Below, in pieces: positions 17,102 through 25,913 of a DNA stretch of 64,000 bases. The position numbers were made by a program, and so were the translations under genes. The notes under the pieces were generated by a model, which made no database searches, had not been told where the DNA came from, and worked only from the letters and a program-made list of their open reading frames with translations. Each line of letters starts with the position of its first letter. Positions within the stretch are counted from its first letter, which is position 1. Origin of the DNA: Chersky-840 sp050011815 (GTDB lineage Bacteria > Actinomycetota > Acidimicrobiia > Acidimicrobiales > UBA8190); contig JBEKIJ010000003.1 of NCBI GenBank assembly GCA_050011815.1, positions 62,001-126,000 of the forward strand, in the 5' to 3' direction.

Positions 17102-17683
17102 TCAGGTGTTGATGCGGAGGCTCAGCTCCTCGAGTCGCCGTCCCATGGCGTCGGGGGTCATCCCGAACAGGCAGGCGATGGCGCGCACGTCACTCGATCG
17201 GATGGTGATGAGCTGCCCGTTGAAGTCCTGGCGCTGCACCTGGATCATGCTGACGAACCGTCGGATGAGGTCACGTTCGGGCCCGCTCACGTCACGCAAT
17301 CGGGTCAGGTCGATCGTCACGGTGTCACTGTTCTGCCATGGCAGGGCGGCAGGGCGCTCCGGTGGCGCCGCACCCGATGATTCGGCGTCCTTCGACATCC
17401 ACCACCGGGTGGCGTCGCTCTCGTGGGGCAACAACTGGTCGACGCTCACGCCATAGAGCTTGGCCAGTCGTTGCAATCGGGATACCGAGACGGCCCGCTC
17501 GCCCCGCTCGTAGGCGCCGAGCACCGACGCCTTGAACTCCTGGTTCGAGGTGGCCTCCACCGCCTGCAGCGAGAGGCCCAGCTGGTTGCGCACCACGCGG
17601 AGTCGAGCTCCGACAGCCCGGATGTAGGACTGGGCAGCCTGCGAAAACTCTTCGTCGGCGGATGTCGCCGTCTCTTCAACCAT
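17102..17683 (-). CDS. bldD: BldD-like transcriptional regulator with c-di-GMP signature
   Basis: This 193-residue protein has an XRE helix-turn-helix domain (about 22-86; GARLRVVRNQLGLSLQAVEA, GAYERGERAVSVSRLQRLA), a linker, and a C-terminal domain. The motif RQD-x8-RSSD (Arg151-Asp153 and Arg162-Asp165) matches the RxD-x8-RxxD signature by which Streptomyces BldD binds tetrameric c-di-GMP and dimerises. BldD represses developmental genes. A 20-residue N-terminal extension before the usual start is unusual. The ATG at 17683 was chosen because no closer start has a better site. Confidence 0.85.
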   Translation of the reverse strand: MVEETATSADEEFSQAAQSYIRAVGARLRVVRNQLGLSLQAVEATSNQEFKASVLGAYERGERAVSVSRLQRLAKLYGVSVDQLLPHESDATRWWMSKDAESSGAAPPERPAALPWQNSDTVTIDLTRLRDVSGPERDLIRRFVSMIQVQRQDFNGQLITIRSSDVRAIACLFGMTPDAMGRRLEELSLRINT

Positions 17684-17942
17684 CACCCGTGGTCCCCGCT
17701 CTCGGCAACGACGAGCCCCCGATCGCTCCGTCCGCTCCGTTGCACCGCATCCTACGAAGTGTGGGTGCGCGCGAACGGGATACCCGCTCGACCACTGCCC
17801 CAGCCTCGCCCCTGGTTCCCCTCCGCCACTCTGCGTGAGAGGGGGGGCTGGCTCCAGACACGGTCCGTCGAGACCCTCCCCTCTTCGACTGCAGCGCAAG
17901 GTCCGCCCATGTCGGCCCTGGGGATAACTCCTCGGGCCAGAC

Positions 17943-18504
17943 TCAGGTGCCCTCCGGTCGGGAGGACTCCCAGGACTTCCAGGCCGTCCACGCAGCGCCG
18001 CTCAGGCGATGACGAGCGCCTCGGAGGAGATCGAACAGCCCGACCCCGATCTCTGTCGCCCAGGCCGCGCTGACCGTCACGATGTCGAGCTCGTTGGCCG
18101 CGGTCAGCTCTACCAGGACCGCGGCGTCGCGTTCGGGCACCTCCGAGGTCTCCCCGGTGAACCGGTCCCGGAAACGAAGCGGTCCGGAACTGGTGAGCTC
18201 GGGGTAGACCGCGCCACGGTCGCAACTCGCGTAGAGATACACCCACGCCTCGGCCCGGGGGCCGATCTCGCTGATCAGCAGGGCGCGTTTCGTCGAGATC
18301 GAGGAGTGTCACGGCAAAGCCGTCTGTGCCGTAGCTGGCGTGGCACAGCCCCGCGGCTTGCACCTCGTCGGACGCCCCCCCCTCGAGCAGAGATGCGACC
18401 CGAACAAGATGCTCCAAGAGGGTTCCGCCCGGATGCTCGACGGCGTTCGCGCCGCGTTCGACGAGCAGATCGATCACCGCGGGCTCCCGGCGGGCACCGA
18501 TCAC
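17943..18504 (-). pseudogene. DUF6817-like gene broken by a +1 frameshift
   Basis: Reading leftward from GTG 18504, which follows GGAGGAGG, the protein starts VIGARREPAVIDLLVERGAN and contains HPGGTLLEHLVRVASLLEGG, AGLCHASYGTDGFAVTLLDL. It then leaves frame near 18288-18290, where one extra A (AAA, in the coding strand) occurs. Removing one A restores DLDERALLISEIG into EAWVYLYASCDRGAVYP, FRDRFTG and ELTAANELDIV, a pattern I recall from DUF6817. The joined product would be about 187 residues. It may be a pseudogene, a sequencing error or a +1 shift. Confidence 0.65.
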
Positions 18505-18801
18505 CGTTCCTCCTCCGGTCGCCGCAGATGTCGGCGCCGGCTCCAGGATGTTGTCGGAGCCGGCGCGTGTCAAGGGTCCGTGCGCCACCGGTGGCGCCGG
18601 CTGTGACGAGCCCGGATCGCTCGCCTCGGCACTCGCCTCCGCCCGCCAGAGGCCGGTTGCCAGTCGAGGTGGTCGGGTGCCGACCGAAGCTGCCTCGAGA
18701 CGCCCGGGGGGAGCCTGCGAGGGTTGTCGTACAGTGGTCGAGGTCGGACTTCACTCTGGTCGGGCCACCGACCACCCGCTTCCACGGGAGGGCATCACGC
18801 C
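18505..18801. promoter_or_regulatory. divergent intergenic region
   Basis: This 297-base gap separates divergent genes. On the leftward side a TTGACA hexamer (reverse strand, near 18566-18571) lies about 60 bases upstream of the GTG at 18504, but no convincing -10 sits 17 bases below it. On the rightward side I see only the ribosome-binding site GGGAGGG (18786-18792). Confidence 0.3.
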
Positions 18802-20193
18802 ATGAGCACGTTCCCGTATCACGACCGCTTCGAGATCCACCGTCGGTTACCCGAAGCGGGCCGTGGACACGAAGAGATCCTGGGCGAGCTGGAGGTGATG
18901 GCCAAGGAGGAGGACGCCTTCTGGGAGACCGGGAAGTGTTCGGGGACGATGTACTGCGGCGATCACGACCACTATCACTTCCTGAACAAGGCGTTCGGGC
19001 TCTTCGCCCACGTCAACTCGCTCCAGCGCGACATGTGCCCGAGCTCCACCAAGTTCGAGGCCGAGATCATCGCCATGACCCTCGATCTCCTGCACGCCGA
19101 GGCGGTGCAGGAGACCACGCCGGCCGGTCTCGTGACCACGGGAGGGACCGGGAGCATCGCCCACGCCATGCTGGCCTATCGCGAGCATGCCGCCCAGGAG
19201 CGCAGCGTCACCCGGCCGAACGTGGTGAAACCCGAGACGGCCCACCCCGCCTTCGACAAGGCCTGCCATCTCTTCGGCATCGAGCTCCGTCGCGCTCCGG
19301 TCGACCCCGAGACGACCCTCGTCGACGTGGGCTGGGTCGACAAGAACATCGACGACCAGACGATCGCCATCATCGGTTCGGCTTGTAATTACGGATACGG
19401 GACCGTCGACCCCATCGCCGAGCTCTCGGACGTGGCCCTGGGCCACGGGGTCGGTCTCCACGTCGACAGCTGCCTGGGCGGGTTCATCCTGCCCTTCGGG
19501 CAGGAGCTCGGGTACGACGTCCCGGTCTTCGACTATCGCGTGCCCGGGGTGACCTCGATGTCCGCCGACACCCACAAGTACGGCTACGCCTTGAAGGGAA
19601 CCTCGGTGCTGACCTTCCGTGACCCAGCACTGCGGAATTCCCAGTACTTCTTCCTCACCGACTGGAGCGGGGGGAAGTACTGCTCACCGGGCATGGAGGG
19701 CTCGCGCTCGGGGGGACTTCTCGCCGCCACCTGGGCGTCGATGGTGCACCTCGGTCGTGAGGGATACCGGAACCACGCCCGGCGGATCTTCGAGACCGCC
19801 GCGATCATGCAGGAAGCGGTGCGTTCGCATCCCGAGCTGCGCATCCTCGGCCGGCCGACGTTCCTGTTCAGCTTCACCTCTGACGTCTTCGACGTGTACC
19901 ACGTGAACGACTTCATGCGTCTGAGGGGGTGGCGTCTCAACGGCCAGCAGTACCCGAACGCGCTGCACATGGCCGTGACCCGACCCCAGACCCAGGCCGG
20001 GGTGGCCGAGGCCTTCGGTGTCGATCTCGCCGACGCCGTGGCGTACGCCCTCGAGCACAAAGAAGAGCAGCCTCGGTCCGGAGCCATCTACGGCGGTGTC
20101 GCCGGGGGGATGACCGACGAGGCCGACACCTTCATCAAGGCCGTGATGGCCGACATGATGGACGGCTACCAGCAAGTCCCTGCCGAGGGGTGA
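18802..20193 (+). CDS. sphingosine-1-phosphate lyase-like PLP enzyme
   Basis: This 463-residue group II PLP-dependent enzyme resembles sphingosine-1-phosphate lyase. The PLP lysine is Lys259 in TSMSADTHKYGYALKG; GLHVDSCLGGFILPFG and FDYRVPGVTS flank it, and TTGGTGSIAHAML is the phosphate-binding part. S1P lyases split phosphorylated 2-amino-3-hydroxy compounds by retro-aldol cleavage; related enzymes decarboxylate amino acids. Unlike eukaryotic enzymes there is no membrane helix. It starts a four-gene operon with an FGGY kinase, which suggests its substrate is phosphorylated in the cell. The ATG follows GGGAGGG. Confidence 0.8.
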   Translation: MSTFPYHDRFEIHRRLPEAGRGHEEILGELEVMAKEEDAFWETGKCSGTMYCGDHDHYHFLNKAFGLFAHVNSLQRDMCPSSTKFEAEIIAMTLDLLHAEAVQETTPAGLVTTGGTGSIAHAMLAYREHAAQERSVTRPNVVKPETAHPAFDKACHLFGIELRRAPVDPETTLVDVGWVDKNIDDQTIAIIGSACNYGYGTVDPIAELSDVALGHGVGLHVDSCLGGFILPFGQELGYDVPVFDYRVPGVTSMSADTHKYGYALKGTSVLTFRDPALRNSQYFFLTDWSGGKYCSPGMEGSRSGGLLAATWASMVHLGREGYRNHARRIFETAAIMQEAVRSHPELRILGRPTFLFSFTSDVFDVYHVNDFMRLRGWRLNGQQYPNALHMAVTRPQTQAGVAEAFGVDLADAVAYALEHKEEQPRSGAIYGGVAGGMTDEADTFIKAVMADMMDGYQQVPAEG

Positions 20194-21794
20194 GCCCGGC
20201 CCGCCACGAGCGATTCGTCCTCGCCGTCGACCTGGGGACCGGCGGCCCGAAGATCGGCCTGGTGTCGCTCACGGGCTCGGTCTCGTGGAGCGACCACGTC
20301 GCCGTCGGCACCCGGTTGCTTCCGGGGGGCGGCGCCGTCCAGGACGCCGAGGAGTGGTGGCAGGTGATCTCCGACGCCACGCGGCGGGCCATGGCGAGCG
20401 GTGTGGTGCGGCCCGAGCAGGTCGTGGCGGTGTCGTGCACCGGCCAGTGGGCGAGCACGGTCCCCGTCGCCGAGGACGGCCGACCCGTGGGTGACTGCGT
20501 GATGTGGATGGATTGCCGGGGTGCCCCCTACACCCGCAAGGCGGTGGGTGGCCTGGTCTCGGGATACTCGGCCGTGGCCCTGTGGCGCTGGGTGCGACAC
20601 AGCGGAGGCGCACCTTCGACGTCGGGAGCCGACCCCATAGGGCACATGCTGTATCTCGAGCACGAGGAGCCGGAGGTGGCCCGGCAGGCCCGGTGGTACC
20701 TGGAGCCCGTGGACTACCTCTCCATGCGTTTCACGGGGGTGGCCGCCGCCACCCATGCCTCGATGACCGGGGCGTGGTTGACCGACAACCGCCGACCCGA
20801 GCGTCTCGACTACGACCCGGTCCTCGTGGCGCGGGCCGGCGTCCCCGCCGAGAAGCTCCCGCCCCTGGTGCCGACCGGCTCGGTGGTGGGCGAGGTCCGG
20901 GCCGAGATCGCCGAACAACTCGGCCTCCCACCCGGGGTCGTGGTGGTGAGCGGGACACCCGACCTCCACTCCGCCGCAGTCGGGTCGGGGGCCGTCCTCG
21001 ACTATCAGGCCCACCTCGCCATCAGCACGACGTCGTGGATCAGCTGTCCGGTGCCCATGAAGAAGACCGACACCCAGCGCCAGATCGCGTCGATCCCCGG
21101 GCTCAGCCCCGACCGCTACCTCGTGGTCGACAACCACGACACGGGCGGGCTGTGCCTGCAGTGGCTGCGGGACAGCGTGATCGCGCCCGCCGACGGGCTC
21201 GTCGAGCTCACCCCACCAACCTTCGACGCGCTCACCGCGCTGGCATCGTCGGTGCCGGCGGGAAGCGGCGACGTCCTGTTCACCCCGTGGTTGGCGGGAG
21301 AACGCTCACCGGTCGCCGACCGCAAAGCCCGGGGCGGTTTCCACAACCTGTCACTCGGAACCACCCGGGCGCACATGGTGCGGGCGGTGCTCGAGGGTGT
21401 CGCCTACAACAGCCGATGGCTCCATGACGCCGTCGAGCGGTTCGCCCAGCGCCGGCTCGACCCCGTGCGGGTGATCGGCGGGGGCGCCACCTCGGACCTC
21501 TGGTGCCAGATCCACGCCGATGTCATGGGTCGGACGATGGAGCGCGTGGCCGAACCCTTACGTGCCAACCTGCGCGGCGCGGCGATGTTCGCGGCGCTGG
21601 CCCTGGGCGAGGTCGAGCTGGACGAGGTGAGCGGCCTCGTCCCCGTCGACGCCCGCTTCGAGCCCGATGCCGCCAACACCGGGATCTACGACCGACTGTT
21701 TGAGGAGTTCCCCAACCTCTACCGGTCGCAGAAGTCGATGTTCGCCCACCTCAACCGACACCGGGCCTCACCGCAACCGGGGCGACCATACTGA
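20190..21794 (+). CDS. FGGY-family carbohydrate kinase
   Basis: This 534-residue kinase has the actin-like ATP-binding start FVLAVDLGTGGPKIGLVS, the substrate part CVMWMDCRGAPYT, and the FGGY second signature RVIGGGATSDLWCQIHADVMG. FGGY kinases phosphorylate sugars, polyols or the autoinducer AI-2. The GTG start overlaps the upstream stop as GTGA, so it is cotranslated with the lyase. The overall length and the long N-terminal domain are compatible with a xylulokinase-like member, but the substrate is not readable. Confidence 0.85.
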   Translation: MSPARHERFVLAVDLGTGGPKIGLVSLTGSVSWSDHVAVGTRLLPGGGAVQDAEEWWQVISDATRRAMASGVVRPEQVVAVSCTGQWASTVPVAEDGRPVGDCVMWMDCRGAPYTRKAVGGLVSGYSAVALWRWVRHSGGAPSTSGADPIGHMLYLEHEEPEVARQARWYLEPVDYLSMRFTGVAAATHASMTGAWLTDNRRPERLDYDPVLVARAGVPAEKLPPLVPTGSVVGEVRAEIAEQLGLPPGVVVVSGTPDLHSAAVGSGAVLDYQAHLAISTTSWISCPVPMKKTDTQRQIASIPGLSPDRYLVVDNHDTGGLCLQWLRDSVIAPADGLVELTPPTFDALTALASSVPAGSGDVLFTPWLAGERSPVADRKARGGFHNLSLGTTRAHMVRAVLEGVAYNSRWLHDAVERFAQRRLDPVRVIGGGATSDLWCQIHADVMGRTMERVAEPLRANLRGAAMFAALALGEVELDEVSGLVPVDARFEPDAANTGIYDRLFEEFPNLYRSQKSMFAHLNRHRASPQPGRPY

Positions 21795-21798
21795 GTCG

Positions 21799-23043
21799 AT
21801 GAAACGTCGGGCGCGCACCCCCGGGCGGTCGGGGGTGGCGCCGACACTGGTCGTGCTCGTGAGCGCGGTGGTGCTCGTGGACACCGTCTTCTTCACCGCG
21901 CTCACCCCGCTCCTGCCTCACTACGTCCACAGCCTCGGGCTTTCCAAGGCCCAGGCCGGCATCTTGGTGTCGTCGTTCCCCTTCGGGACGCTCCTCGGCG
22001 CCGTCCCCGGCGGCGTGCTCGCCACCCGGGTCGGGGTTCGACCCGCCGTCTTGATCGGGCTGGGTGCCATGAGCGTGTCGAGCCTCGTCTTCGGCTACGG
22101 CCACTCCCTTGCGCTGCTCGATTCAGCCCGATTCGTCCAGGGCATCGCGGGCGCATGCACCTGGGCGGGCAGCCTGGCCTGGCTGGCGGGAGCCGCCACC
22201 ACCGAACGCCGCGGTGCCGCGCTCGGCACGGCCTTCGCCGCCGCGGTGGGAGGAGCCCTCCTCGGCCCGGTCATCGGAGCCGTCGCCAGCCACGTGGGCA
22301 CGGGGCCGGCGTTCGCGGCGGCCACGGTGGCGGGCACCATCTTGATGGTGGCCAGCTTTCTCGTCCCCAAGCCCCAGGCCGCCACTTACCAGACCCTGCG
22401 CAGCGCGCTGCCGGCCATCGCCGAACCAGCCATCTCGGTGGGGATGTGGCTGACCTTCCTGGCCGGCTTGGCGCTCGGCGTGGTCGACGTGCTCGCCCCC
22501 CTGCGCCTCAACCGGCTCGGCGCCGACGCCGTGGTCATCGCCGGGGTCTTCCTGGGGTCGGCCGCGGTGGAGGTCGTCCTCTCGCCCCTGGTCGGCCGGC
22601 TCTCGGACCGGCGGGGGCCGATGACCCCGGTGCGCTTGTCGCTCGTGGCCGCCATCGCCGTCACCGTGCTCGCTCCCTGGCTGCACCCGCTGACGGTGCT
22701 CGCCGTCCTCCTCGTCGTCGGCCTGCCCGCGTTCGGGACCCTGTTCGTCCCGGCCGCGGCCATGATCGGGGACGGAGCCGACCGTCGCCAGCTTCACCAT
22801 GGCCTGGCCTACGGGTTGGGCAACCTGGCCTGGGCGGCGGGCCAGGGGATCGCCGCCGCGGCGAGCGGTGCCCTCGCCCAGGCGACCGTCGACGCCGTCC
22901 CGTACCTGCTCATCGCCGTGACAATGGCGGCGACGGTGCTGGTGCTGCGACGCAGGGGCGACCGGGACATGGGAGTTGGCACTGAAGCCGCCGAGAGGGA
23001 AGCTCGTGGCGACGGGCTCAGACCAGGAAGAGAAGAACAGTGA
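21799..23043 (+). CDS. MFS transporter
   Basis: This 414-residue permease has about twelve membrane helices and the MFS loop motif GGVLATRVGVRPAVL after helix 2, with a second copy PLVGRLSDRRGP after helix 8. It begins 4 bases past the kinase gene, so it probably moves the substrate or product of the lyase-kinase pair across the membrane. No substrate can be assigned. The C-terminal 25 residues are hydrophilic. Confidence 0.85.
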   Translation: MKRRARTPGRSGVAPTLVVLVSAVVLVDTVFFTALTPLLPHYVHSLGLSKAQAGILVSSFPFGTLLGAVPGGVLATRVGVRPAVLIGLGAMSVSSLVFGYGHSLALLDSARFVQGIAGACTWAGSLAWLAGAATTERRGAALGTAFAAAVGGALLGPVIGAVASHVGTGPAFAAATVAGTILMVASFLVPKPQAATYQTLRSALPAIAEPAISVGMWLTFLAGLALGVVDVLAPLRLNRLGADAVVIAGVFLGSAAVEVVLSPLVGRLSDRRGPMTPVRLSLVAAIAVTVLAPWLHPLTVLAVLLVVGLPAFGTLFVPAAAMIGDGADRRQLHHGLAYGLGNLAWAAGQGIAAAASGALAQATVDAVPYLLIAVTMAATVLVLRRRGDRDMGVGTEAAEREARGDGLRPGREEQ

Positions 23044-23450
23044 ACCTTCGACCCGACGAACCGATCCTGCACCTCTCCCTGCCGGTGCGCGACCTCGAGG
23101 AGACCCGCCGTTTCTACGTCGACGTCCTCGGCTGCGAGCTCGGCCGGGTCCGGGACGAGTTCCTCGATGTGTTCTTCTTCGGCTGCCAGGTCACCTTCCA
23201 CGATCGTCCGACCGAGGTCCTGGCTCCCGAGGACCGAGGCGTCCGCCACTTCGGTGTGACGCTGGCCGAGGACCGGTGGCGGGACGTGGTGGACCGCCTC
23301 CGAGCCACCGACACGCCCTTCCTGCGCGAGCCGGCCGTCGACTACGCCGGCACCGCCCGTGAACAGCGCAAAGCCATGGTGGCGGACCCGAGCGGAAACG
23401 CCATCGAGTTCAAGACCTACAAGGATCCGAGCGCCGCCTGGGACGGGTGA
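23040..23450 (+). CDS. VOC family (glyoxalase/dioxygenase-like) protein
   Basis: This 136-residue protein has two beta-alpha-beta3 modules typical of the vicinal oxygen chelate fold: ILHLSLPVRDLEETRRFYVDVLGCELG, and GVTLAEDRWRDVVDRL, ending MVADPSGNAIEFKTYKD. The conserved His and Glu (LHLSL, NAIEFK) fit a metal site, so a lyase, isomerase or dioxygenase is likely. The GTG start overlaps the MFS stop (GTGA); this is the fourth gene of the operon. Confidence 0.8.
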   Translation: MNLRPDEPILHLSLPVRDLEETRRFYVDVLGCELGRVRDEFLDVFFFGCQVTFHDRPTEVLAPEDRGVRHFGVTLAEDRWRDVVDRLRATDTPFLREPAVDYAGTAREQRKAMVADPSGNAIEFKTYKDPSAAWDG

Positions 23451-23529
23451 CCGGAATGTCTCGACGTCGGTGGGCGTTGTACTGGTTGAACACTGACGAG
23501 GGCCCGCCAATCAGGAGACCGAGACCGCC

Positions 23530-23946
23530 ATGGCCGATGCGAAGGATTTCAACACCAAGATCATCGAGGAGTTCCGTGCCAATGGCGGCAAGGTCGGGGG
23601 ACCCTTCGAGGGTGCAACCATTCTCCTGCTCCACCACAGAGGGGCCAAGACCGGAGCGCAGCGCGTGAACCCGGTGGCATATCGGCCGGTGGGCGACGCG
23701 CTGGCGATCTTCGCCTCGAAGGCCGGAGCCCCGACCAATCCCGACTGGTACCACAATCTGCGCGCCCATCCCGAGACCGAAGTGGAGGTGGGAAGCGAGA
23801 CCATCCCCGTCGTGGCCCGCGTCGCCGAGGGGGAGGAGAGGAACGCCATCTGGGAGGACCAGAAGCGCGATAACCCCGGGTTCGCGGACTACGAGAAGAA
23901 GACGGCGCGCCCGATCCCCGTCGTCATCCTCGAACGCGCCTCTTGA
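23530..23946 (+). CDS. Ddn-like F420-dependent (FDOR-A) oxidoreductase
   Basis: This 138-residue split beta-barrel protein matches the Ddn family of F420H2-dependent nitroreductase/quinone reductases: ILLLHHRGAKTGAQRVNPVAYR, then NPDWYHNLRAHPETEVEVG. The family transfers hydride from F420H2 to quinones, and sometimes to nitro compounds. It is typical of actinobacteria that make F420. A second relative lies at 28885. Confidence 0.83.
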   Translation: MADAKDFNTKIIEEFRANGGKVGGPFEGATILLLHHRGAKTGAQRVNPVAYRPVGDALAIFASKAGAPTNPDWYHNLRAHPETEVEVGSETIPVVARVAEGEERNAIWEDQKRDNPGFADYEKKTARPIPVVILERAS

Positions 23947-24096
23947 CGTCACCGGCCGCAGCGGTCGATTGCGTTTCTCGTCGACCTCACCGGACGCGCC
24001 GGCGCCTCCGCACACCGGTCGGTGTGATGGTGGGGTGACCAACGCGGGGGTCGGAAAACCCCGAAATTGGGCACGCGGCGTCCTAGGCTCACCTCG

Positions 24097-25716
24097 ATGC
24101 CAGAGGGGCTGTGGATAAGGGGGGCGACGGCGACCATCGCCCTCGACGATCCTTCTCTCTGGAGGTCCCGGGCCGATGTGGCACCGACAGACCTCCGCCG
24201 GGCCCCGCTGTGGGAGCCGCGTGCCTCGGGGTTCGCCCCGACCGAGATGACGGTGACCGACGTCGCTCCCGCTCCCCCCGTTCCAATCAACGGCGCGCCG
24301 CAGGGGAAGTCCACCGTCAACGGGCGAGCGAAAGAGCTCAACGGCACGCCACTGTGGGTGCCCCGGATCAACGGTCGGGCGCCGGACGCGGCGTCGGTGC
24401 TCGAGCGCGTCGTCCTCCCCGCTCCTCACGAGGAGGTGCAAGAGCCCTCCTCGTCACCGTCGGGGGGATTGTCCTTTGCCTCGGTGGGACGTCTGGCGGT
24501 GCGCACCTATCTCAGCGCCCGGAACGCGGCCGGCGACCCGCGCCTGACCGGCGTGTTGCGGGCTGCTCCCAGCGTGGCGTACTTCATCGCCAGGAGCCGG
24601 GTGCGCAGCGCAGGGGCGGCGCTCGACGACACCGTGGTCCCGGTCCGGGCCACGCCGGGCCTCGCCCTCCAGGCCTATCTCGACGAGGTGCTCGTCGCCG
24701 TGCTGCGCCACCCCGAGCTCCTTCCCAAGGAGAGCGATTGCGCCTCGGCGGCGGCTGACATCGAGCGACTCCGGGCTCTCTTCGCGCGCGAGGGCTGGCT
24801 GGATCGCCCCATCGCGTACCACCGTGACCCGCCGCCCCCACACGACATCGAGACGTGGGAGGAGCACCGCACCGGGCTGAGCTTCGAGCATGCCGCCTTC
24901 TCGAGCGGATGGGAGCCCAGCCCGCTCGAGGCCGGCTGGGCCCGCTGGATGGGGCACGAGGCCAACCAGACCGTGCACGCCTGGGTGTCGCGTGTCCCGG
25001 GCCGCCATCATCGTTCGTGGTTGGTGTGCGCCCACGGCCTCGGGATGGGCAACAACCCGGCCATGGACCTCAGGGCCTTCCGGGCCCCCCAACTCGCCCG
25101 CCGGGGTATCAACGTCGTCGTGCCCGTGCTCCCTCTGCACGGACCCCGGGCCTCGGGGCGGGGGCGGGGCGAAGACCTCATGACCATCGACATGGTCGAC
25201 AGCATGCACGGCGTCGCGCAGGCCGCGTGGGACGTGCGGCGCATCATCCGGTGGTTGCGCGAAGAGCAGGGTGCCGAGCAGGTGGGGGTCATCGGGTACT
25301 CGCTCGGAGGGCTGGTGGCGTCGATCGTCGCCGGCCTCGAGGACGACCTGGCGTGTGTGATCGCCGGCATCCCCGTGGTCGACCTCCCCCACCTGGTGCG
25401 GCGGCACAGCCCACCCGACATCACGCGCCTGGCCGGAACGAGTGGCGTGCTCGGGCCCGGCGCCGACGAGGTCCACCGCGTCGTCTCCCCCCTGGCCCTG
25501 GAGTGCAAGGTCCCCTTCGAGCGCCGGTTCATCTTCGCCGGCCTCGCCGACCGCATGTCGACCTTCGGCCACGCCCGGCGACTGTGGCTGCACTGGGACC
25601 GCCCCGCCTTCGAGACCTACGCGGGCGGCCACGTCGGCTTCTTCTGGTCGCCTGCGGTCAAGCGCTTCGTCGATGAAGCGTTACGGCGCTCCTACACCAA
25701 GGCCGCCGCGGCCTGA
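24097..25716 (+). CDS. large alpha/beta hydrolase with extended N-terminus
   Basis: This 539-residue protein has a 220-residue N-terminal part of low complexity and no clear domain, then an alpha/beta hydrolase region. The nucleophile elbow GYSLGG places Ser402; the strand before it is AEQVGVIG, and AGGHVGFF carries the His. VCAHGLGMGNNPAMDLRAF follows the usual first strand. Esterase or acyltransferase activity is likely. Start ATG 24097 has weak context; the region before it is low-information. Confidence 0.72.
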   Translation: MPEGLWIRGATATIALDDPSLWRSRADVAPTDLRRAPLWEPRASGFAPTEMTVTDVAPAPPVPINGAPQGKSTVNGRAKELNGTPLWVPRINGRAPDAASVLERVVLPAPHEEVQEPSSSPSGGLSFASVGRLAVRTYLSARNAAGDPRLTGVLRAAPSVAYFIARSRVRSAGAALDDTVVPVRATPGLALQAYLDEVLVAVLRHPELLPKESDCASAAADIERLRALFAREGWLDRPIAYHRDPPPPHDIETWEEHRTGLSFEHAAFSSGWEPSPLEAGWARWMGHEANQTVHAWVSRVPGRHHRSWLVCAHGLGMGNNPAMDLRAFRAPQLARRGINVVVPVLPLHGPRASGRGRGEDLMTIDMVDSMHGVAQAAWDVRRIIRWLREEQGAEQVGVIGYSLGGLVASIVAGLEDDLACVIAGIPVVDLPHLVRRHSPPDITRLAGTSGVLGPGADEVHRVVSPLALECKVPFERRFIFAGLADRMSTFGHARRLWLHWDRPAFETYAGGHVGFFWSPAVKRFVDEALRRSYTKAAAA

Positions 25717-25760
25717 CCGGCTGCTCCACCTCGTCGGTCACCCGGCCCCTCCACGGAACG

Positions 25761-25795
25761 TCCCCGCACCTCCCCGCACCTCCCCGCACCTCCCC
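25761..25795 (+). repeat. 10-bp tandem repeat, 3.5 copies
   Basis: TCCCCGCACC occurs three times in tandem (25761-25790) followed by a partial copy, in the gap before the Gfo/Idh/MocA gene. It is probably a neutral slippage tract, but it lies in the 5' region of a gene. Confidence 0.7.
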
Positions 25796-25913
25796 AGGCC
25801 TCACCGGGTCTCGGGCCGGTGGAACCGGAGAGGAAGCATCGGGAGCAGGCGGGGTACATTCGGGTCCTCCTGATCGCCGGGCTTGCCGCGCGACCGGAGA
25901 AAGGGGGATCCCC

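Noticed and set aside
18566..18571. TTGACA as a -35 box for the frameshifted gene
   Set aside because: No -10 hexamer at the right distance; GC-rich chance match.
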